DNA of 64,000 bases, from positions 124,001-188,000 of the forward strand of contig NZ_VXCA01000025.1 in NCBI RefSeq assembly GCF_011369485.1. The letters run 5' to 3'. This DNA comes from Pseudomonas atagonensis. GTDB lineage: Bacteria > Pseudomonadota > Gammaproteobacteria > Pseudomonadales > Pseudomonadaceae. Below are positions 58,325 through 64,000 of this stretch, one piece after another. The notes below the pieces were generated by a model that saw only the letters and a program-made list of their open reading frames with translations, was not told the DNA's origin and did no database searches. Position 1 is the stretch's first letter. Every line of letters begins with the position of its first letter. The position numbers and the translations under genes were made by a program.

Positions 58325-59548
58325 TCAGGGTTTGGCGAGACTCGGAAGATCGCCGGTTAAACCCAGTGCTTCGCGCACGAACAAGGCCTTCGCCTCAGGC
58401 AACTGCTCGACCAGTTTCAACCCGGTGTTGCGCAACCAGCGCAGCGGCAAAGGATCAGCCTGGAACAACCGTTCAAAGCCCTCCATTGCGGCCATCAGCG
58501 CCAGGTTATGCGGCATGCGCCGACGCTCGTAACGGCTGAGGACTTTCACGTCTGCCAGACGCTCGCCACGCTCGTGCGCTTGTAACAACACTTCGGCCAG
58601 CACCGCCGCATCGAGGAAGCCCAGGTTCACGCCCTGCCCCGCCAACGGATGAATGGTGTGCGCCGCGTCGCCAATCAGCGCCAACCCTTCAGCCACGTAA
58701 CGCTTGGCGTGGCGTTGACGCAGCGGCACGCACAGGCGCGGGTCAGCGCTGATGACTTCGCCGAGGCAGCCTTCAAACGCACGCTCCAGTTCACGGCAGA
58801 AATCCGCCTCATCCATTTTCATCAAGCGCTCGGCCTCGCTCGGCGTGGTCGACCAGACAATCGAACACCAATCCTGCTGGTCGTCACGTTCAAGCGGCAG
58901 AAACGCCAAGGGGCCGTGATCGGTGAAGCGCTGCCACGCGGTCATCTGGTGCGGTTTGCTGCAGCGCACGCTGGTGACGATGGCGTGATGCAGATAATCC
59001 CATTCGCGGGTCGCCACGCCTGTCAGGCGGCGTACGGCCGAATTGGCGCCATCCGCTGCAATCACCAGCGGCGCACGCAATTGCCGACCATCGGCCAGCG
59101 TTAGCAGCCAGTCATCGCCGGAGCGACGCATCTGTTCCAGTCGTGCATTGGCCAGCAGGCCCAGATCGCAATCGTGCAAACGGTCGAGCAAGGCGTCCTG
59201 AACCACACGGTTCTCGACAATATGGCCAAGGACGTCGGCGTGCACACTGCTCGCCGAAAAATGAATCTGCCCGGTGCCGCTGCCGTCCCACACGTGCATG
59301 TCGGTGTACGGACTGCTGCGCCGCCTGGCGATGCCATCCCAGACGCCAAGGCGTTCGAGGATTCGCTGGCTGGCCGCCGACAGCGCACTGACACGCGGTT
59401 CAAACGCCGCATCGGCATCGAATGGTTTGACGCTCAACGGGCTGCCGTCGAGCAGCAGGACTTCCAGCCCGCTGTCCTGCAGTGCCAGCGCCAAAGCGCT
59501 GCCGACCATTCCGGCTCCGACAATCAGCAGATCTGCGCGCATTTCCAT
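58325..59548 (-). CDS. ubiI: Ubiquinone-pathway FAD hydroxylase UbiI (VisC)
   Basis: A 407-residue flavoprotein monooxygenase. The FAD loop is ADLLIVGAGMVGSALALALQ; the DG motif is APLVIAADGANSAVRRLTG; the second FAD motif is GLALIGDAAHTIHPLAGQGV, then NLGFLDAAVLAEVL. This is the UbiH/F/I group; by order next to ubiH and pepP it is UbiI, the C5-hydroxylase of ubiquinone synthesis. It follows the DUF4442 gene by 3 bases. ATG 59548 or 59542 are both possible starts. Confidence 0.9.
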   Translation of the reverse strand: MEMRADLLIVGAGMVGSALALALQDSGLEVLLLDGSPLSVKPFDADAAFEPRVSALSAASQRILERLGVWDGIARRRSSPYTDMHVWDGSGTGQIHFSASSVHADVLGHIVENRVVQDALLDRLHDCDLGLLANARLEQMRRSGDDWLLTLADGRQLRAPLVIAADGANSAVRRLTGVATREWDYLHHAIVTSVRCSKPHQMTAWQRFTDHGPLAFLPLERDDQQDWCSIVWSTTPSEAERLMKMDEADFCRELERAFEGCLGEVISADPRLCVPLRQRHAKRYVAEGLALIGDAAHTIHPLAGQGVNLGFLDAAVLAEVLLQAHERGERLADVKVLSRYERRRMPHNLALMAAMEGFERLFQADPLPLRWLRNTGLKLVEQLPEAKALFVREALGLTGDLPSLAKP

Positions 59549-59551
59549 GCT

Positions 59552-60037
59552 TTAAGCCTGTCTCGCTTGCGGCTTGAGCCGCACGTAAAGGGTTTTACCG
59601 ACCCGCGCCACCAGATTGCCGGCGCCGTCATGAATGTCGACCTGCAACTGCGGCAGGTATTTCTCGCCACTGGCGGTCTGCCGGCGAACCTCGTCGAGCA
59701 ACGTCTCGTCGATATGAAAACTGGCGAACACCGGGCCCTTGCCCGGCGCAATGAAATCGATGTCAGCCGCCTTGTCCCAGACGATGTAGCGCGACCCAAG
59801 GTTTTCCATGAGCATCAGCATGAAAAACGGATCGACCATCGAATACAGACTGCCGCCGAACTGGGTGCCGACGTAATTGCGGTTGTACCAACCCAGTCCC
59901 ATCGACACCTGAATGTCACGAAAGTCATCGCTGATGTGCCGCACCCGCACCCCGGCGCCGAGATATGGCGGGTAAAAGGTCATGACCCAGCGCATCAACC
60001 GCGCCTTGCCGAACGAACGCATCAACCGGTTACGCAT
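59552..60037 (-). CDS. DUF4442 hot-dog-fold protein
   Basis: A 161-residue protein of the thioesterase-like hot-dog fold: NYVGTQFGGSLYSMVDPFFM (central helix with Asp), LMLMENLGSRYIVWDKAADI, DFIAPGKGPVFASFHIDETL and LQVDIHDGAGNLVARVGKTL. Its start ATG overlaps the ubiH stop (ATGCGTAA), and ubiI follows 3 bases on, so it is a coupled part of the ubiquinone operon. It may hydrolyse an acyl thioester; no function is proven. The longer frame upstream lies within ubiH. Confidence 0.85.
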   Translation of the reverse strand: MRNRLMRSFGKARLMRWVMTFYPPYLGAGVRVRHISDDFRDIQVSMGLGWYNRNYVGTQFGGSLYSMVDPFFMLMLMENLGSRYIVWDKAADIDFIAPGKGPVFASFHIDETLLDEVRRQTASGEKYLPQLQVDIHDGAGNLVARVGKTLYVRLKPQARQA

Positions 60038-61217
60038 CCGGACGTGTTCCCAAGCCCATGGCCTGACGGGCAAACCAGCGTTTGGCCGGCGGCAGCAGAT
60101 CGAGGCCGAGCAGGCCGATGTTGCGGCCCAGCGAGACCAGCGGCTGTGTGCTGCCGAAAAGGCGCGTGACCTGATCGGAGAAGCCGACGGTGAGATCCTG
60201 ATCGAGACGCTGACGCTCGCGATACGCCTGCAACGTGGCGAAGTCGCCGAGCGGTTTGTCACTGCTCAACAGCGCAGCGGCCAAGGCGTCGGCATCGCGC
60301 AGGGACAGGTTGAATCCCTGACCGGCAATCGGATGCAGACTGTGCGCCGCGTTGCCGAGCACGGCGAGATGCGAACGCACTTGCTCTTCGGCCTCCACCA
60401 GCGACAACGGATACAGATGCCGCGCACCGACCTGTTTCAGCGTACCGAGGCGATAACCGAACACGCCCTGCAATTCGCTGAGGAAATCGCGCTCGCTCAG
60501 GTCTGCCAAACGCTGCGCGTCCATGCCCAGACGGGTCCAGACCAGCGCGCAGCGGTTTTCCGGTAGCGGCAACAGCGCCATCGGGCCTTCATCGGTGAAA
60601 CGCTCGAAGGCCATGCCGTTGTGCGCTTCGCTCGGGGTGATGTTGGCAATCAGCGCACTCTGGTTGTACGGACGCTTGCGCACGTTGATGCCCAACTGTT
60701 CGCGCAGCCCGGAACGGCCGCCATCGGCAAGCACCGCGAGGTCGCATTCAAGCGTGGTTTCATCGTTGAGGGTCAGGCGATAGCCATCGGGCAGCGGCTC
60801 CATGCGCGTGACTTCTGCCGGGCAACGCCAACTGATCACTTCTTTATCGATGTGCTGCCACAGGCACTGACCGAGCCAGGCGTTTTCCACCACGTAACCG
60901 AGCGCCGGCACGCCCTCTTCCATCGCCGACAAACGTGCGGTGGAGAAGCGGCCCCGGTCGGAGACGTGGATCTGTTTGATCGGCTCGGCGCGGCGGGAGA
61001 TTTCCTGCCACACGCCCAGCCGTTGATAGATTTGACGGGATCCGAAAGAAAGCGCCGACGAACGCGCGTCGTAACTCGGCTGCCAGCTGTCGCCGGGAGC
61101 GAAGGGTTCGATCAGGACGATTTTCCAGCCACGCGCCTTGGCCCCGGCCTGTAAGGCCAACGCCAGACTGGCGCCAACCAGGCCGCCACCGATGATTGCC
61201 AGATTGACTCGACTCAT
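60030..61217 (-). CDS. ubiH: 2-octaprenyl-6-methoxyphenol hydroxylase UbiH
   Basis: A 395-residue FAD monooxygenase paralogous to UbiI. FAD loop NLAIIGGGLVGASLALALQA; VLADGGRSGLREQLGINVRK; ENRCALVWTRLGMDAQRLAD; LAVLGNAAHSLHPIAGQGFN, then LSLRDADALAAALL. The GN-A-AH form in the second FAD motif marks UbiH. It hydroxylates the ubiquinone ring at C1. It overlaps pepP by 4 bases. Confidence 0.92.
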   Translation of the reverse strand: MSRVNLAIIGGGLVGASLALALQAGAKARGWKIVLIEPFAPGDSWQPSYDARSSALSFGSRQIYQRLGVWQEISRRAEPIKQIHVSDRGRFSTARLSAMEEGVPALGYVVENAWLGQCLWQHIDKEVISWRCPAEVTRMEPLPDGYRLTLNDETTLECDLAVLADGGRSGLREQLGINVRKRPYNQSALIANITPSEAHNGMAFERFTDEGPMALLPLPENRCALVWTRLGMDAQRLADLSERDFLSELQGVFGYRLGTLKQVGARHLYPLSLVEAEEQVRSHLAVLGNAAHSLHPIAGQGFNLSLRDADALAAALLSSDKPLGDFATLQAYRERQRLDQDLTVGFSDQVTRLFGSTQPLVSLGRNIGLLGLDLLPPAKRWFARQAMGLGTRPDA

Positions 61218-62548
61218 GCCGCGTGTGTCCGTGCTTGCGCCATCAGCGCTTCGATTTCAGCGACGCTTTTCGGCACGCCGCCGGTGAGGATTTCACAGCC
61301 CGTTTTGGTCACTACCACGTCGTCCTCGATGCGCACGCCAATGCCGCGCCATTTTTTCGCTACATTCTGGTTGTCCGGAGCGATGTAGATGCCCGGCTCA
61401 ACGGTCAGCGCCATGCCGACTTCCAGCACGCGCCATTCGCCGCCGACCTTGTACTCGCCGACGTCGTGCACATCCATGCCCAGCCAGTGACCGGCGCGGT
61501 GCATGTAAAACGCTTTGTAGGCTTCCGTCGCGATCAACTCGTCGACTTCGCCCTGCAACAATCCGAGCTTCACCAGCCCGGTGGTGATCACTCGAACCGT
61601 GGCTTCATGGGCCTGGTTCCAGTGTTTGTTCGGGGCGATTTCGGCGAACGCGGCTTCCTGCGAAGCCAATACCAATTCGTAGATCGCTTTCTGTTCAGGC
61701 GAAAACGTGCCGTTGACCGGCCAGGTGCGCGTGATGTCACTGGCATAGCAGTCGATCTCGCAACCGGCATCGATCAGCACCAGATCGCCGTCCTTGAGCA
61801 ACGCGTCATTCTGCTGGTAATGCAGGATGCAGCTGTTGCGTCCGGCGGCGACGATTGAGCCGTAGGCCGGCATCTTCGCCCCACCCTTGCGGAACTCGTA
61901 GTCGAGTTCGGCTTCCAGACTGTACTCGTAAAGCCCGGCCCGGCTGGCCTGCATCGCGCGAATGTGGGCTTGCGCCGAGATCCGTGCGGCTTCGCGCATC
62001 ACCTTCACTTCTGCCGCCGATTTATACAGGCGCATGTCGTGCAGCAGATGATCCAGGGCAACGAATTCGTTCGGTGGCTGGGCGCCGAGGTGCGCCTTGG
62101 AGCGGATCACGTTGATCCAGTCCATCAGGTGCCGATCGAATTCCGGGTTGCTGCCCATCGCCGAATACACCCGGTCACGACCTTCGATCAGGCCCGGGAG
62201 AATGTCGTCGATGTCGGTAATCGGAAAGGCATCGTCGGCGCCGAAGTCGCGGATCGCGCCTTCCTGCCCTGCGCGTAAACCGTCCCACAATTCGCGTTCG
62301 GCATTGCGTTCACGGCAGAACAGCACGTATTCGCCATGCTCGCGGCCGGGCATCAAGACGATGACGGCTTGCGGCTCGGGAAACCCGCTGAGGTACTGAA
62401 AGTCGCTGTCCTGACGGTAGACGTGCTCGACGTCGCGGTTGCGAATCGCCACCGCGGCGGCGGGCAGGATCGCGATACTGTTGGGTTCCATCTGCGCCAT
62501 CAGCGCCTTGCGGCGACGGCTGTATTCCGCTTTCGGGATATGGATCAT
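61214..62548 (-). CDS. pepP: Xaa-Pro aminopeptidase PepP
   Basis: A 444-residue M24B metallopeptidase that removes the first residue of peptides with proline second. The creatinase-like N-domain carries SRRRKALMAQMEPNSIAILP, RDVEHVYRQDSDFQYLSGFP. The metal site uses LVLIDAGCEIDCYASDITRT, MHRAGHWLGMDVHDVGEY and MALTVEPGIYIAPDN, IGVRIEDDVVVTKTGCEIL (two Asp, His, two Glu). Conserved position before ubiH in gamma-proteobacteria. Confidence 0.96.
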   Translation of the reverse strand: MIHIPKAEYSRRRKALMAQMEPNSIAILPAAAVAIRNRDVEHVYRQDSDFQYLSGFPEPQAVIVLMPGREHGEYVLFCRERNAERELWDGLRAGQEGAIRDFGADDAFPITDIDDILPGLIEGRDRVYSAMGSNPEFDRHLMDWINVIRSKAHLGAQPPNEFVALDHLLHDMRLYKSAAEVKVMREAARISAQAHIRAMQASRAGLYEYSLEAELDYEFRKGGAKMPAYGSIVAAGRNSCILHYQQNDALLKDGDLVLIDAGCEIDCYASDITRTWPVNGTFSPEQKAIYELVLASQEAAFAEIAPNKHWNQAHEATVRVITTGLVKLGLLQGEVDELIATEAYKAFYMHRAGHWLGMDVHDVGEYKVGGEWRVLEVGMALTVEPGIYIAPDNQNVAKKWRGIGVRIEDDVVVTKTGCEILTGGVPKSVAEIEALMAQARTHAA

Positions 62549-62575
62549 GGGCAGATGGCTTTCCCTGGCACGCGA

Positions 62576-63136
62576 TTAATGCAGCGACGGCTTGGCGGCT
62601 GGCGGCACGTCGGCTTTTTTGGTTTCCGAGAACAGCAGCAGCGGCGCGACGCGCAGGTACTCCATGACTTCCATGTAGTCGGATTCACCGTCTTCGGATT
62701 CTTCCAGGGCATCTTGCACCTGAGAAATGGCAGCCAGATCCTGCAGCACTTCGGTGGCTTCGGTGCTGAGCATGCTGCTGTCGCGGCAGTTCAGGCCGAA
62801 ACCGCTGAGGAAGCCCTGGCACCACTCGCCCAATGCAGCGGCGCGGTCGGCCAGCGGTGCGTCATCGGTCGGCAGCAGCAGAACGACGGTGACGTCGTCG
62901 CCGGTCAGTTCGCCTTTGACCATCTCTTGCAGGCCGATCAGGGCGTTGCGGACGTTGTCCTGGATGTCGCCTTCGAGCAGTTCGGCGGCGTCGATCAGCC
63001 AGCCTTCGTTGTCGAAGCCAGCGCCGGCGCAGCTGCGGCCGAGCAGCAGGCCATGCAGTTCGGCAGGCGAGACATTGTGGCCGCTGGAGGTCAGCAGGGT
63101 GGCAAAGGCTTGGTACGGGGAATTCGCAATGGTCAT
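62576..63136 (-). CDS. UPF0149 protein (YgfB/YecA type)
   Basis: A 186-residue helical protein: SGHNVSPAELHGLLLGRSCA; AALGEWCQGFLSGFGLNCRD; VLQDLAAISQVQDALEESED; GESDYMEVMEYLRVAPLLLF, with Cys/His-free core and C-terminal Pro-rich tail. This is the YgfB family; in P. aeruginosa a member with this position represses transcription of the alginate-linked ampDh3 gene through AlpA. That role is from memory and need not hold here. First gene of the ygfB-pepP-ubiH run; 27 bases before pepP. Confidence 0.88.
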   Translation of the reverse strand: MTIANSPYQAFATLLTSSGHNVSPAELHGLLLGRSCAGAGFDNEGWLIDAAELLEGDIQDNVRNALIGLQEMVKGELTGDDVTVVLLLPTDDAPLADRAAALGEWCQGFLSGFGLNCRDSSMLSTEATEVLQDLAAISQVQDALEESEDGESDYMEVMEYLRVAPLLLFSETKKADVPPAAKPSLH

Positions 63137-63266
63137 GGGCAGCTAGGCGCCAGACGGCGCTATGTCTAGAATGAAGGCCTTGTATCCTACATCGACAGAC
63201 TCGCCAAGACTATTAAAGGCTGTCCGCCAGCTATCCCATCAGACAGACTCCAACTCAGTGGACACA

Positions 63267-63476
63267 ATGGAAGACACCGACCTGCAAGCGCTGATGGCCA
63301 GACTCGAACTGCTGATTGGCCGAGTCGAGCAACTTAAGAGTCAAAACGCACTCTTACTAGCTCAGGAAAAGACCTGGCGCGAGGAACGCGCTCACCTCAT
63401 TGAAAAAAACGAAATCGCCCGGCGTAAGGTCGAATCGATGATTTCGCGCCTCAAGGCCCTGGAGCAAGACTCATGA
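63267..63476 (+). CDS. Small coiled-coil protein, TIGR02449 family
   Basis: A 69-residue protein that is one long amphipathic helix: MEDTDLQALMARLELLIGRV, EQLKSQNALLLAQEKTWREE, RAHLIEKNEIARRKVESMIS, RLKALEQDS. Heptads are clear from residue 8 to 62. It resembles ZapB in size and form but is not proven to act in division. It overlaps zapA by 4 bases (ATGA), so the two are coupled. ATG 63267 fits the family length; a GTG at 63258 or the longer frame upstream are less likely. Confidence 0.82.
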   Translation: MEDTDLQALMARLELLIGRVEQLKSQNALLLAQEKTWREERAHLIEKNEIARRKVESMISRLKALEQDS

Positions 63477-63790
63477 GTTCAAGCAATAGCGTTACCGTGC
63501 AGATCCTCGACAAAGAGTATTCGATCATCTGCCCGCAGGAAGAACGCAGCAATCTGGTCAGTGCCGCGCGTTACCTGGACGGCAAGATGCGCGAGATCCG
63601 CAGCAGCGGCAAAGTCATCGGTGCCGACCGCATTGCCGTGATGGCTGCGCTGAACATCACCCATGACCTCTTGCACAAAGAAGAGCGCCCGGACATCCAG
63701 GCCAGCGGCTCGACCCGTGAACAGGTGCGCGACTTGCTCGATCGTGTCGATCTGGTGCTGGCCGACGATCCGGACATCAGCAAGGGCTGA
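63473..63790 (+). CDS. zapA: Cell division protein ZapA
   Basis: A 105-residue FtsZ-ring stabiliser. N-terminal beta part SNSVTVQILDKEYSIICPQE, ERSNLVSAARYLDGKMREIR, then SSGKVIGADRIAVMAALNIT and a C-terminal coil REQVRDLLDRVDLVLADD. It bundles FtsZ filaments as a tetramer. Overlaps the small coiled-coil gene; 6S RNA follows 31 bases on, the classical zapA-ssrS order. Confidence 0.95.
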   Translation: MSSSNSVTVQILDKEYSIICPQEERSNLVSAARYLDGKMREIRSSGKVIGADRIAVMAALNITHDLLHKEERPDIQASGSTREQVRDLLDRVDLVLADDPDISKG

Positions 63791-63820
63791 TTCGCCAGAC
63801 CGCTTGAGGTATACTCGCGG

Positions 63821-64000
63821 CACTCCCTGGGGTGCTTGCCAGTTGACGATGTCCCTGAGCCGATTCGCACTACCCTGGAAGTTGCACGTTGGGCTGGTGT
63901 GCATGTCCGCCAGACGGAAAGCCTTAAGGTCTACTGCATCTTCCACCTTGAACTTTCGGGTTCAAGGGCTAAGTTGACAGCGGTTCATCCGGGGAGCCTG
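63821..64000 (+). ncRNA. ssrS: 6S RNA
   Basis: Non-coding RNA that mimics an open promoter and binds sigma-70 RNA polymerase in stationary phase. The start CTCCCTGG (63823-63830) pairs with CCGGGGAG (63989-63996) to close the long rod, and the interior (GGTGCTTGCCAGTTGACGAT, GTCCGCCAGACGGAAAGCCT, CTTGAACTTTCGGGTTCAAG) is highly characteristic of Pseudomonas 6S RNA. A -10 box TATACT lies at 63810-63815. The molecule appears complete in the window, but the last few bases may run past the edge. Confidence 0.93.

Overview
The window is a 64 kb piece of a Pseudomonas chromosome, most likely from the P. fluorescens species complex. Gene content and order (ptsP-rppH, ilvA-rpiA, D2HGDH/serA, the spu polyamine cluster, ssu, argA/argE, gcvPHT, ubiIH-pepP, zapA-6S RNA) are those of that genus. 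Three families of paired REP palindromes, typical of fluorescent pseudomonads, sit at gene ends throughout. There are no phages, insertion sequences, tRNAs, rRNAs or CRISPR arrays. It is mostly core and near-core chromosome with a modest accessory stretch in the middle.

Layout. 1-4.8 kb: ptsP (5' part), rppH, a HAD phosphatase, ilvA and rpiA. 5-9.3 kb: two tandem SdiA-regulated-type proteins, an FAH-fold hydrolase and a D-2-hydroxyglutarate dehydrogenase divergent from serA (9.5-10.8 kb), a pair that can act as one serine-synthesis module. 10.8-20.4 kb: periplasmic and small-molecule enzymes, including a shortened solute-binding protein, a DUF523/TudS-like protein coupled to a probable EF-Tu prolyl hydroxylase, an alpha/beta hydrolase, an AHL/penicillin acylase (HacB-like), and a GlxA-type regulator divergent from an HD-domain protein. 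20.5-31 kb: the spu putrescine/spermidine uptake and glutamylation cluster (spuBCDEFGH one way, spuI the other). The usual spuA amidohydrolase gene between spuB and spuI survives only as a decayed 5' fragment.

31-43 kb is the region least like a fixed core block: a TetR regulator without neighbouring agmatine genes, a type I pantothenate kinase, the sulfonate operon ssuEADCBF, the 1-Cys peroxiredoxin lsfA, an OprD-type porin, and an isolated TauA-like binding protein. AT-rich boxes sharing a nearly identical 16-mer lie upstream of lsfA and between the porin and tauA, with a 10-bp core also upstream of ssuE; this suggests common control in sulfur limitation.

43-64 kb: argA, argE, a CYTH-CHAD triphosphatase, an Lrp/AsnC regulator with its own dyad, an orphan GspE/PilB-type ATPase, gcvP and gcvHT (separated by an opposite-strand ArnB-like aminotransferase), an Fbp/Hit iron-binding protein and permease without an ATPase, the ubiI-ubiH-pepP-ygfB run, a small coiled-coil protein, zapA and 6S RNA at the right edge.

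No wholly new multi-gene system was seen. The strongest fresh observations are the spuA gene decay, the shared sulfur-block box, several perfect dyads in divergent promoters, the lobe-less binding protein, and the TudS/prolyl-hydroxylase gene pair.
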